Both the position numbers and the translations under genes were made by a program. The notes beneath the pieces were generated by a model. That model saw only the letters and a list, made by a program, of their open reading frames with translations. It ran no database searches and had not been told where the DNA came from. Shown in pieces: positions 29,902 through 41,139 of a DNA stretch of 64,000 nucleotides. The stretch comes from Asterias rubens (Eukaryota > Echinodermata > Asteroidea > Forcipulatida > Asteriidae). Location: the NCBI RefSeq assembly GCF_902459465.1, contig NC_047081.1, positions 9,329,883-9,393,882 on the forward strand, in the 5' to 3' direction. How positions within the stretch are numbered: position 1 is the stretch's first letter; each line of letters opens with the position of its first letter.

Positions 29902-30115
29902 CTGAAATATAAAATAAATAAAAAGTGAAGTTTGGGTATCGAATCTCCATTGAAGACAAAGACAAAAAAGGACTGAAACTTTGTCCAAATGTTAGAAAGA
30001 ATGCAAGGCCATATCTGAATTGGCGTCTACCGTTTTGGCTAAGACTGTTGCTTAGTGTGTTGCCAATAGCTCATTGCATGATGCCGCGTAAATCTAGTAG
30101 GGACTAGACCTAACA

Positions 30116-30304
30116 GTAGCCACTAATAGACCGATCCATTAAGCCCCGCCCCATTACTATTGACCAATCACAACCACTTGCGCAACCAAAAGTTCGACAA
30201 ATTAAGGTCTGACATGCGTGCGCGTGCAGAATGGCATTCGAGAGGCTCTCGTGTTCTTGCTCACCCGTGCGCCGTGGGTGGAGCCTAATGGATCGGTCTA
30301 TTCG
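30116..30304. mobile_element. MITE family J
   Basis: TAGACCGATCCATTAAGCC at 30127 and CCTAATGGATCGGTCTATTC at its right end form inverted termini. A right-half relative lies at 45650-45715. Confidence 0.65.
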
Positions 30305-30474
30305 GACATATCCTAAATGCATTCAAACACTTGGGATTTTGTTATAGCGCCATTTTATTCAGACCAAAGCGCTTTCGCAAACGGACATTAGTTAGCATTG
30401 AAAATAAAACAACAAATGAACAAAAAAGATAGAGGATTGTTATAACTTGTAAGACTATCACAACTTAGACTCTT

Positions 30475-30653
30475 AAGCCCGGTTCATACTTCCTGCGAAT
30501 GCGAATCAAATTTGACGTCACAATCCTCCTTTCGCAGTCGATATTCGCAAGTGAGTTGCCCTCAACGCAACTCAGTGCCAATTTCATTGCGAAATTGTGA
30601 CGTCAACATTCGTATCCCATCTGCATTCGCAGGAAGTATGAACCGGGCTTTAG
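30475..30653. mobile_element. MITE family D copy
   Basis: TAAGCCCGGTTCATACTTCC at the left and GGAAGTATGAACCGGGCTTT at the right, almost exact complements. The interior holds TGACGTCA in each arm. Between the caspase first coding exon and its likely leader exon. Confidence 0.85.
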
Positions 30654-31127
30654 TCTAACTAAGTGAAGTAGTCCTCCGACTGAAGGAAGTTTTTGGTCTT
30701 TCAATCGTTTTTTAATAAAAATATGAAAAGCAAGTTCTGTTAAAAGCTTCCCAATATATAAATGATAGAAATATTTATACACCAACATGAAGCAACACAG
30801 GCTGACAAAAAACTTTCCATAGAGTCTTGACAAAAGACATGATGGAATAGAAAAGGGAAAGCCCCATCCCTGACATTTCACCGGATGGAGGTGACAGCTC
30901 AGTGACACAATCCTTCATGTTCACATTTAAAATCTAAAAAAAAAAAAAAAAAAGCATTACTGGTGTAAGAATGGAAGAGTGACATGACACTAAACAGTGT
31001 AGGGCCTACTGTTCCATGGAGGTTGACAGATTTAGCCTTTGTTTGTTGAGAGAATAGAGAAGAAAAAAAACTTCAAAAAAATTGCAAGGACACACTGGCT
31101 TGAATTTCAAAAATTTTGACGGATAAC

Positions 31128-31254
31128 TTTCCGTATGGCGCCACCACTTTTTCACTCATTTTTACAAAAAGGGATATCTCATTGAGATAAATTAGATACT
31201 ATATTATTTCATATCGAATGAAAAAGTGGTGGCACCATACGGAAACTTTTCCCT
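31128..31254. mobile_element. MITE family H
   Basis: TTTCCGTATGGCGCCACCAC and GTGGTGGCACCATACGGAAA are inverted ends; a 127-bp element. A second copy is at 41418-41550. Confidence 0.75.
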
Positions 31255-31275
31255 TATAAATTATAATTCATTTAC

Positions 31276-31340
31276 CTGGATTGCCGATGTCGAGATGTCT
31301 TGGGTCTTGAAGCTTTCACTCACCGCCGTCTGGTCTACCT
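31276..31340 (-). other. Candidate untranslated first exon of the caspase gene
   Basis: Minus-strand sequence ends in CCAG|gtaaatg at 31276, a good donor facing the acceptor at 29901. No open frame is needed here. The 5' limit given is arbitrary. This would place the caspase transcription start roughly 400-450 bp from the GRHPR ATG. Confidence 0.3.
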
Positions 31341-31662
31341 AGAATTTCTAGTTTAGTAGCAAACTGTCCTCCTGTATAGAATATAGAGCGATTTTATTTC
31401 ACAACAAATCGATCGGCTCCTCACATACACCGATGCGTCATCAATGAATTGCAGTTTCGGGTGACAACAAAATAAAACTAATAACAATTTAAAGCAATGT
31501 AAGAATAAAAACGAAATATTTCATCATTAAAAGTTCAAATTAGTTTAAACAAATGTTTTGTATTTTCCTGATTGTTTTGTAGCGTATTTTAAGCAACCTG
31601 TTTTAACACATTATTTAGATTTATTTCCAGACTCGACCCATTATAAAATCGTCTCGTCCTCA

Positions 31663-31691
31663 TGACGTCATTATCCAAGATGGCTGCGCCC
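31663..31691 (+). promoter_or_regulatory. CRE-type and YY1-type sites in the GRHPR/caspase intergenic promoter region
   Basis: A perfect TGACGTCA at 31663-31670 is followed by CCAAGATGGCTGCGCCC at 31675-31691, which resembles a YY1 core-promoter element. Both lie about 105-135 bp upstream of the GRHPR ATG. Site identity is motif-based. That they drive GRHPR, and perhaps also the divergent caspase, is inference. Confidence 0.45.
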
Positions 31692-31795
31692 ATTAGATAA
31701 ACGAGATATTCGCCCACCCATCCAACAACACACAATAACACTGACTAGACTTAGAGTAGTGAACTTTATTACTCGGAAGGAGGCCACCAAAGCGG

Positions 31796-34700
31796 ATGTT
31801 GTCGTCGCTTTGTTTACGAACTGTCAGTAAGATCCGTCTAGTTTATGCAGTCAGCTCCCCGCGAGGGCGAGGACCGCAGTTTGTGAGAACAATGAGCGAC
31901 AAGCCACGATGGAAAATCTTTGTCACTCGTCCCATTTCGGCACAGGCAAAAGATCTGTTGAAAGAAAAGTATGTGTTGTCTTGTTTGTATTGTAAACAAG
32001 GAATCTAGCGCCCCAGTCACTGGGTCTACAATTACAGTTAGTTAGACCATGGTCATGGATGATGGAGGTCATGGAGGTAGAATTAGACTAACTTAAATTA
32101 GGCTTTAAGATTAAATAAAGGTCCATGATTATTTATTGTTAATAATATAATGTTATTTGTTTATTATTAAAGCCATTGGACACTTTCAGTAAACATGGTA
32201 AACAGTATTGTCCAACCAAAGGCCCCATTTCGTGTATCACAACTTGTATTTAAAATAACAAAGCTGTGAAAATTTAGGCTCAATCGGTCATCGGGGAGAA
32301 AATAACGGGAAAACCCACCCTTGTTTCGCATGTTTCGCCGTGTCATGACATGTGTTTTATCTTTAACAAATCCGTAATTCTCGATATCGAGAATCGATAA
32401 TTGTTTTAATTAATGTTTTCTCAAAAAGTAAAGCATTTCATGGAATAATATTTCATGAGAAGTCTTTCACCATTACTAGACCCAGTAACTGGGGCGCTGT
32501 ACTCCTTTTTTCGAAATTTTGACATTACCGCTCTTACTATGTCAAAATTTCGAAAAAAAGTCTGGCACCCCAGTCACTGGGTCTACACCATTATCTTCTG
32601 TAAACCCTATTGTATTGTAATACAAAAGTTTGTACTTTTTAATTTTATTGAGAACTTATTTTTCTAGGACCAATGAAAAACAATAAAGAGACTAGATTCC
32701 TAATCTTATTTCAAACTGTGTGAACCTGAATTGCTTAAAGGAACACAGTGCCTTGGATCGGCCGAGTTGGTCTTTGAAAAGCGTTTGTAACCGTTTTTTA
32801 TAAAATGCATATGGGTAGAAAGATATTGTAAAAGTAGAATATAATGATCCACACAAACATGCCTCGAAATTGCACGGTTTTCCTTTAACCTCGTCGACTA
32901 ACACGGTCGGTCATTTATGGGAGTCAAATTTGTGACTCCCATAAATGGCCGACCATGTTATTTTGCAGAGTAAAAGGAAAACCACGCAATTTCGAGGCAA
33001 ACTTGTGTGGATCATTGTATTCTACTTTTAAAACATCTTTCCAACCATATGTATTTTATTTTAAAAAACGGTCACAAACGCTTTTTATAGAACAACTCGT
33101 CCGATCCAAGGCAACGTGTTCCTTTAAAAGCCTACGCAATGATACATTTTAAATATATTTAAATGTATTGTAAATGATTTACTTAGCATAGAATGCTTAG
33201 TAAGTTTGTGTGTTCAAACTTCAATCTTAGGTGTGACATAGAGCATTGGGATCATGACAGCCCTGTATCAAAAGATGCTCTTCTGAAAGGAGTGGTTGGA
33301 AAGGATGGACTTTACTGTCTACTCACTGATCGGATCAACAAGGAAGTACTAGATGCAGCAGGTAAGTAAAGCCTGGTTCATACTTCCTGGGAATTTGTAT
33401 GCGGTACAAATTTTGACATCAGAGGGCTGTTTTCACAGTGAATTTTTCGCAGGAGTTGATTTATACTAGTCAAGTGGTACGAATTGTTCGATGCGAACTT
33501 GTGCCGTCAAAGTTCGAAATCGCATTTGCAGGAAGTATGAACCGGGCTTTAATGCAAGAAAATTTAAAGATTAAACAAGATCATGTTGCCCTGTGTATAT
33601 TAATTGTTGTTGAATAAAATGTATAAATGTATCCTTGAATTGAAATTGAATTTCTTAAAGGGGCTGTGCAGTCTGGCCTGAGAACTTATGAACTCTCACC
33701 TAGTTAAACACGCTGATCAAAAACACCAGATTTCGAGTCTGATGATATTACACGCTCGGCCACAACAAATCTTTATCTGGATAAGAGTTAATAATTCCTA
33801 GTAGAGACACAGGCCTGCTTATTGCTCCATGCTTTGGTCATGATGACACATCCCCTAAAAGGTTTCTAACACCAGGAAATACCCTAAAAATCGAATGCCA
33901 TGCTTGCCTTTTTCAATCTTAAATTTGTAGTGGATTGTGATAACGTTTCAACATTTGATTAATTTCAGGTCCAAGCTTGAAAGTGGTCAGCACAATGTCT
34001 GTTGGGTTTGATCACATTGAATTGCAACAACTAAAAGAAAGGTAAAAACTTAGCCTTAAAGCCATTATACACTTTCGGTAAACAGTATTGTCCAAGTCCC
34101 ACACTTCGTGTATCACAACTAATATAGAAAATAACAAACCTATGAAAATTTGGGCTTAATCGGTCATCAGAGTCGGGAGAAAATAACGGGAAAACCCACT
34201 CTTGTTTCCGCGCGTTTCGCCGTGTCATGGCATGTGTTTAAAATAAATCCGTAATTCTCGCTATCGAGAATTGATATTGTTTAAATGTTTTCTCAAAAAG
34301 TAAAGCATTTCATGGAATCTCTCAAAACCTATTTATATGACTCTTAATTTTGTTGTATGTTTATCTTGTTTTTTCTTTCTTTCTGTGTAAAGCACTGTGA
34401 TACATTTTATGTAAGAGCGCTTTGTAAATGCCTTTGTAGTATAGTAAAGTATAGTATGGAACAATATTTCAAGAGAAGTCTTTCATCATTACCTTCTGTA
34501 AACCCTGTAAAAAAAAATTTGCTGTACCGAAAGTGTATAATGGCTTTAAATCCGTCAAAATTTATAACGATGGAACTAGATATTTTAGTCATACAAACAA
34601 AATTATACTTCCAACAGCTGCAGTGCTTCTCATTCTGAAGTTTTTAGAGTATTTAAACCAATATGTAGCCCTTCATGTAAAAAAGACCTTTGGTCACACT

Positions 34701-37700
34701 CACATTAGTTTTATATGCCTGCTGCTTACAATGCAAATAAAACTGCAATAAACTTCATCTGATGTATTGGGTACAATTTAACTGGCTGTATTGTTTGCCC
34801 CAAGGTGTAAAATATTGCCTAACATTTATAGCATTTTTAAGCCGAGCTCAATGTATTTGTTTAGGTTTGATACCTTATTAGGATCAAGTTTTTGGCCATG
34901 ACATGAATCCTTATTTACTTTGAATGGAGATTTGATCAATACAATTTATCTGTAGAAATATCAGCTTCATTATTTGTCAAGTTTTTGAGAAAAAACGGTG
35001 AAAATCCCAGAGCAATGTTTTCAGGAGAGTCGCATAAATATGTTGTTCCGGTACATGCTAAAATAATTTTGACAAAATTGTTTTACCTATTTCTCAAAAA
35101 ACTACAGCACCTCAGCAAGTAATATTTTTAAAGGAAAGCTTTCTACCATCTTTAACATTGAACTGTGTAAGTTCAATGAAAATCTGTTTACGTTACGTTT
35201 GTGTTTTGTTTTGAAAAACAAATTACCTAAAGTCTTTAAGGCCAGAATAAGAAAAACTGATTTTTCCCATTGTTTTATTTAGAAACATTATTCTTGGAAA
35301 CACCCCCGGAGTTCTGACGGATGCCAATGCCGAGCTGAATGTCGGTCTTCTACTGGCCACTTCCAGGCGCTTTGTCGAAGGATATCAACATGTCAAAAAG
35401 TGAGATGCAATTATGGAATTATTTCCTTTGTAATAATGTGTTGGGGCAGGATAATTTACAGCAGAAGGGCTCAAATTTTACACTGGACCATAGGACCAAG
35501 GCCGTCAGTTTTAGTGTTTTAGTTTTTAGTCCGGCGGTCTTGGGTTTTTTAATTGAATAACGCCTCACTTTGTAAAACTCTGCCTTACGCTTCCTGCATT
35601 TAAAATAAGCTGTAGTTTCACTCGTGGCAAATATAGCTATAGCCCTGGTACACTTAAATAGTGTCTAAAACCACCTTTACTCTGCAAACTGTCCAAATTT
35701 GTGGTTTTTGTTTCAGTGGTACGTGGGGAGCATGGTCACCCCTCTGGATGTGTGGACCAGGCCTGACAGGCAGCACTGTAGGCATCATTGGCTATGGCCG
35801 TATAGGTCAGGCCGTAGGTCAACGGCTCAAACCATTTGGAGTTGGGAGGTTTCTGTACTGTGGGCACAACCCCAAACCAGAAGCGGAGACTTTGCCAGCA
35901 GAGTTTGGTAAGGTTTTTAATCAAAGTTTTATTTCTTGGCATAAATCTTAGTTGGTGGAACTGCAAGAGAAGAATTGTGTAATTGCTTTGCCAATAACAA
36001 CTCAGAAAGTTTAACATTTGTTTTGCAGTATCGCAAGACGAGCTTCTCCAGCAGTCCGATTTCGTCCTGGTCTGTTGCAGTCTGACTCCAGAGACTCGAG
36101 GAATGATCAACCGTGAAGCTTTCCAGAAGATGAAGAAAACTGCGATCATCATCAACACCAGCAGGTTTGTTTTTTCAATTTAACTTTTTTTTTATCAGAG
36201 ATTGCTTAAAATCACAAGGCCTGTCATGACGTCACAAGGTTGGAGCTACACTGCAACCATGGGGCACATTGCCACCTACTCCAGGGGCTTAACAGTGTTA
36301 CCCCCCTACACAGTCTGTCAGGGATGATGTAGGCATCCATGGGTATCATCCCCTAGGAGCCTGGCTGGTAGAGCAGAATGCACTACCGTCACAACCTTTT
36401 ACGATGCAATTATGGTTAAAGGCAGTGGACTCTATTGGTAATTGTCAAAGTCTAGCCTTTACAGTTGGTGTATCTCAACATATGCATAAAATAACAATCC
36501 TGTGAAAATTTGAGCTCGATCGGTCATCAAACTTGCGAGATAATAATGAAAGAAAAAAAAACACCCTTGTCACACAAAGTTGTGTGCATTGAGATGGTTG
36601 ATTTCGAGACCTCAAGTTCTAAATCTGAGGTCTCTAAATCAAATTCGTGAAAATTTACTTCTTTCTCGAAAACTATGGCACTTCAGAGGGAACCGTTTCT
36701 CACAATGTTTTATACCATCAACCTCTCCCCATTGCTAGTCACCAAGAAAGGTTTTATACTAATAATTATTTTGAGTAATTACCAATAGTGTCCACTGCCT
36801 TTAAGTGCTTTGCTTTAGGGCACAAGTGTCATGACCGGGATTTGAACCCACACTCTGCTGCAGACAACACCAGAGCTTAGGTCCGTTGAACTAGACTGCT
36901 CGGCCACCTATTTTTGTGTTCTCTTACAACAAAATGTACACAAGAAACTACAGCAAAAGATAAAAGACACTAATTTAAAAATGCGCCTCTTTTCCCTCCA
37001 GGGGTGGTGTTATGAATCAGGATGATCTTGTAGAAGCTTTACAGTCTGGGATGATAGGAGCAGCTGGTTTGGATGTCACTACCCCAGAACCACTCCCTGT
37101 GGAGCACCCACTACTCAAGATGAACAACTGTGGTGAGTCAATCATGTATTCTACTAGGTGACCATTCAGTTCAGGCTTGAATGTAACTATGTGGTGTTTT
37201 GTCAGAAAATGAGTAGAAAACGACTTTTTGAAATTTCTGTGGTCTACGTTTGAATACAGCCTTCATTATGGCAAAAAAGAAAAGGTACCCGCTGTCATCT
37301 TGTAATTTTAAAAATACCATGAATTTGTTTGCGCTGTTTTGTCAACAATTGGGTGCAACTGTATTCTCAACCTTTGAGTACTACTGTATTCAACTGAAAT
37401 TTTCACAAATTTATGTAAATCATTGTTTATATTTACACAAACCAAATGATCTCCTTACCTGAAAAGGGAAGGTATACATTTGGTCATCACTCTAAAACAC
37501 AATTGCAATAGACACTTACAAAGTTAGAAGTACAACAGCTTATATATCTACATTTATATAGAAGTAAACCAACCGAGCGGTTCCCAATACCAAAGGTATA
37601 CTTATAAGAAATATAACTTAAAAGAGAAATTAAACATTTCTTACAAATTTAACTCTTTTTTGTTTTTACTTTTGCAGTTGTTCTTCCACATATTGGTAGT

Positions 37701-37799
37701 GCCACCATTGAAACCAGATCGACGATGATGATGATGGCTGCTCAGAATCTCCTGGCTGGTCTGGAAGGCAAACCAATGCCGGCTCAAGTTCCGTTATGA
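31796..37799 (+). CDS. GRHPR: Glyoxylate/hydroxypyruvate reductase, 8 exons
   Basis: Exons: 31796-31968, 33231-33361, 33969-34041, 35283-35399, 35717-35907, 36029-36164, 37002-37132, 37678-37799; all GT-AG, total 357 residues. Role: NAD(P)H-dependent reduction of glyoxylate to glycolate and hydroxypyruvate to D-glycerate. Seen: substrate-domain motif STMSVGFDH; Rossmann motif G190-Y-G192-R-I-G195; catalytic Arg274 (NTSRGG), Glu303 (TTPEPLP) and His322 (LPHIGSAT). A constant offset of 29 matches human Arg245, Glu274 and His293. The first 32 residues ([14 protein letters not shown]...) are Arg-rich with no acidic residue and resemble a mitochondrial presequence. An in-frame ATG at 31892 (MSDKPRWK) would give a 325-residue form close to the human length. 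Introns carry MITE families B, C and D. A tandem paralogue follows at 41.1 kb. Confidence 0.96.
31990..32029 (+). mobile_element. Solo end of the GACCCAGT element
   Basis: GCGCCCCAGTCACTGGGTCT at 32008 matches one end of the complete 110-bp element at 32476. No partner end nearby. It lies just inside GRHPR intron 1. Confidence 0.5.
32169..32612 (+). mobile_element. MITE family B copy with a nested insertion
   Basis: Begins TAAAGCCATTGGACACTTTC. The element is interrupted at 32476-32585 and resumes with the expected sequence afterwards (ATCTTCTGTAAACCC). The far end is truncated. GRHPR intron 1. Confidence 0.75.
32476..32585. mobile_element. 110-bp nested MITE with 8-bp target-site duplication
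   Basis: Terminal inverted repeats CTAGACCCAGTAACTGGGGC and GCCCCAGTCACTGGGTCTA. The inner arms (TTTCGAAATTTTGACAT) also pair, so nearly the whole element is a hairpin. Direct repeats CACCATTA flank it at 32468-32475 and 32586-32593. An 8-bp duplication fits hAT-type (or P-type) transposases. Confidence 0.85.
32735..33126. mobile_element. MITE family C, full-length palindrome
   Basis: TTAAAGGAACACAGTGCCTT to GGCAACGTGTTCCTTTAA with the centre at ATTTGTGACTCCCATAAATG. Arms are diverged at many positions, unlike the 61.4-kb copy. GRHPR intron 1. Confidence 0.85.
33366..33552. mobile_element. MITE family D copy
   Basis: TAAAGCCTGGTTCATACTTC and AGGAAGTATGAACCGGGCTT as inverted ends, starting five bases after the GRHPR exon 2 donor. 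Confidence 0.8.
34056..34550 (+). mobile_element. MITE family B copy with a LINE insertion
   Basis: TTAAAGCCATTATACACTTT to AAAGTGTATAATGGCTTTAA. It is interrupted at 34318-34455 by a LINE 3' end. GRHPR intron 3, 15 bp after the donor. Confidence 0.85.
34318..34455 (+). mobile_element. 5'-truncated LINE 3' end with target-site duplication
   Basis: Starts in frame SLKTYLYDS-stop, continues AAAGCACTGTGATACATTTT and ends in an AGTATAGTA-type tail. ATGGAA is duplicated at 34312-34317 and 34456-34461, and uninterrupted family B copies show one ATGGAA. Confidence 0.75.
36418..36804 (+). mobile_element. MITE family A, full length
   Basis: AAAGGCAGTGGACTCTATTG to CCAATAGTGTCCACTGCCTT, about 387 bp with inverted ends and an internal inverted block (GAGACCTCAAGTTC / CTGAGGTCTC). 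GRHPR intron 6. Confidence 0.88.
36806..36910 (-). mobile_element. tRNA-derived SINE head
   Basis: On the minus strand: TGGCCGAGCAGTCTAGTTCA, then GTGTGGGTTCAAATCCCGGT and GACACTTGTG. Related to the 6182 SINE. Directly abuts the family A MITE. Confidence 0.6.
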
Positions 37800-39010
37800 T
37801 ACAAAACATTGCCCCAGAGAAAGTAGGTGTTACGACTGAACTTTCTCAATAACCAAAGTTTCAGAGCTTTCAACTCTAGTCCCTAATTCAGCAGAAAATA
37901 TCCTGAAAATCTTAACGTGTCCTGAGGAGCTAATTTGAAGATTCTTTATTGACTTTTTTTGCAAGTCGCCAGACACACCAGGCCTGAAGGCCACTTCAAG
38001 GTGTGGCCTACAATTATTTTTGCCAGGGGCCGTTGCCACCTACTCCTGGGGCTAAAACAGGGTTTAAATTCCATGTAGGCTTGCGTATCATCCATCAGAA
38101 GCCTGGCTGGTAGAGCAGAAAGCACCACCTACCCAACTTTAGAAAGCAATCATGGTTAATTGTCTTGCTTAAGGACACACTTGATTATGGAAGCCTCTCC
38201 CAATTATGATGAGTGTAATTCTTTATACCTCCCTGATTTTTGTAAAATCTCCCTGATTAGAAAATGCAAAAGTTTACAGCAACTTATCTCATATGGCATG
38301 GTTTTTTTTTTCCCAGTGAAATTGGGATGGGAAAAAATAATAGTATATTTATACTGCACCTAATACTTAGTTTCTAAGCGCTATAAGGTGTCCTTGCAGA
38401 GTAAAAAGAACATTTTGTAGTGCACCATCTTAGTTAGAAAGCCGCTCCTGTCCCATAATAAAAGTAACTTGGCTAATGACGGTTCTTTAAACTAAGACTG
38501 AACAAGTTAGTTTTAAAGCTCGAGAGAGTGTCTACTAGAATAGTATGAGGCTTAGAGACTCCAGCAAGTGAAAAAGAACGGTCTCCTCAAGTGTGTTATT
38601 AGAGAGTTTTTGTTAGCGACGACGGATGGTCCTGCGAGGGTTGGTAGTTTTCAGCTAAACGCTGTCGTTTTCAGCTCAATGCAGATTCATCCCAAGTACT
38701 GTCGTAGAAATTGCGGGACGACCCTCCTCAATCACGATGCGTGCGCTGATGATGCAAAAATGTTGTCATTACCATTGCAGGACCATCCGTCGTCCAAAGC
38801 GAAAGCTCCTTTAGATCGCGAGATGTTGGTGAGCGTGGTGTTTGTAGAGCGAAGCTGTCTTGAAGAAACAATAAGCTGTATTGAATCCTGGTTGTATCTA
38901 AGAGTAAATGAGTGTAAACCAGGGCAACGAAAATAACAGAAATCAACAAACTGCAGACTAGGGTTGTTTCACAGATTTGAATAAAGTGAATTTTTGCGTG
39001 AAGGAGAAAT

Positions 39011-39261
39011 ACAGGGTGCGTTCGATTAGCTTCCCTGTGTCGACCCCGTGGTGCGCATTAGGGTGAGCCCCTTACGAGAGCTAACCAAACAATCACTCGC
39101 CTCTCGTGGTGACGTCATGCACCCTGGGCCACCCCAAAGTGACTCGTTCCGCAAGCAGGCCGTCGCTTGGGGCTGACCCGGTGAGCCCCTGGAATGACGT
39201 CAAAGCTTATCAAACATATCAGATCTGGGTCGACCAGGGGAAGCTAATCGAACGCACCCTA
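39011..39261. mobile_element. MITE with AGGGTGCGTTCG ends
   Basis: AGGGTGCGTTCGATTAGCTT and AAGCTAATCGAACGCACCCT are 20-bp inverted ends, followed by GTCGACCC / GGGTCGAC; about 250 bp. A half relative is at 10157. Confidence 0.85.
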
Positions 39262-39732
39262 TATTTAAATATTATATTAGTGAAACAATATTAGAAGTTT
39301 ATTGTTTGTAATAACAAAAAAAATAAGTGATATGGACATTTTTGTAAGAAAGTTTAATAAAAAAAAAATTAAGAGTTGGTTCAGGTAAATACTTGACATA
39401 ATTATGTGCCCATTTTGTGTGTGTGACAATTTTAGGCAAATTTTTGTGTCTGAAAACTTTTTTTTTTTTAGCTCATACATATAGCTCCTACCCACCAAAA
39501 TGCAAAATTATTTCAAAAAACCTTTTTATATCACTACAAAGTATCATCATTGGCCATCCTTGAGAAAATTATTGCTTTAAATTTCAACCTTTCGCATTAT
39601 GCATTACAGTATGTTTTTAGAACTGCCAAAATCGACGTTATTTTGGGACATCAAAATATCCACTTGCCGGGGTCTCAGCTCCGGATGGAACAACTCTGTC
39701 AAGATTCGGTGAGGCGCGCGCCCGGGTGCAAT

Positions 39733-39848
39733 TTGAATTTTGTTTTTCGTACCACACGCTGGCCATCGCATACACGCATTATGGGTGCTCTCCAGGATCC
39801 CTACACTGTTGACCTCTTGGCCAGCGTGTGGTACGAGAACAAAAATTG
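39733..39848. repeat. Foldback arms around GTACCACACGCTGGCCA
   Basis: A perfect 17-base inverted repeat (39749-39765 and 39818-39834) extends imperfectly outward on both sides, with a 52-base loop. Origin unknown. Confidence 0.75.
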
Positions 39849-41139
39849 CCTGCTGCCGGCCCATCCGGTCCCCCCACAATTAGACTTGAAAGTTGCCCAG
39901 ACATGTGCATGTGCCCAATTAATTATTTACATATAAAAAACTATCCGTCTACATTATATTTTTTTGAAATGGATCAGTGCCACTTTGTCAATATTTCATG
40001 GGGACAAGTCACATGTTTATTTAAAAGCAATCTAATATAAATAAGATATAATAAGTTACTAGAACTTTTTTAAATAAAAAAAATCATAGCTCTTGAAATG
40101 CATATAGAATACATTTATAATATATTAGATATTTTTTGTTTTCATCAGGGATAAATATTATTTTTGTTTGATAAACTAATACACCAATGTAGGTTTAGTA
40201 CTGTATACTCAGTACTTACCCGAGTAATATTCAGTATAAATGAATTAGTTGAAAGCCAAAAGGTTATCAGTATTATTTCCTCCTACGATTATGAAGCACA
40301 AATATATATTTTTTTCCAAATTAATCAGAATATTTTTACAATATTTTTTTATGTTTCAGAAATTTTGCTTAAAGCATTATATTTGAGTATAATAAATGTA
40401 AACAAAAATTGCAACTTTGACTACTAATGTACCCATTCATTGATTGTGCCTATCAAATTCGGGCTAGCAGTGGGGGAAATTCCAGCGCAACAAGAAGAAA
40501 AGAAAATGGACAGAAATTAACGCCCAAAGGAACTTGTTAGACATTTGTATTTTTTGATAGCTCGGCAAAATCATCTGTGGCCCCCTAAAATGGACGGCAT
40601 ACCTTTGGTAATTACTAAAAAATTAGCGAACATAAGATAAAAAAGGTTAATGGTAATGAGCACCGAAAGGCCGACTGGGCTCCCCCCCCCCCCCCCCCAA
40701 GTCCAAGAAGCACGTGGACCGCGGGAAAAAATTGGAACACGGGAGGAAATTGGAACACGTTTGCCAGACAATTTCCCCCAATTGTCCTTGTTTTGGAGTT
40801 ACTTTTATAGATTGATTCACTTATTGAATATCTTGATGAGAACAACTTGCCTAAAGCCAATAAAAGTTTGAACCGTTACTCCAAACTCGTTATGAATCAA
40901 ATGCTCGATTTGGACAGTTGAAGTTCAAAGAAGTTTATTTAAGTAGTCGGTACACCTTGACTGTTCAACGTCAGTGAGTTATGTTTAGTGGTTGAACGTT
41001 GTCCGTCTGGGTACACTACTGAGTGTTAGGTAGCGTGTAAAACAGTGACCGGTAAAGAAAAACGACAGTGGACCGAAATACGTCTCGTATTTTACCATTT
41101 AATGAGGTGTAGCTTTGAAATGTATGACTAAACGAGGTT

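Larger units (their letters stand above)
37800..41139. other. Intergenic between the two GRHPR genes
   Basis: No exon recognised. It contains an AATAAA near 38457 (possible GRHPR polyadenylation signal), an inverted-repeat element at 39011-39261, foldback arms near 38614-38795 and 39733-39848, and a C run at 40682. Confidence 0.5.

Noticed and set aside
38568-38936. 122-codon plus-strand frame between the GRHPR genes, tested as a first exon of the paralogue
   Set aside because: No similarity to GRHPR exon 1. The true counterpart (RWKVLM, donor at 41237) is at 41140. The stretch contains inverted GACGACGGATGGTCCTG arms and is probably repeat-derived.
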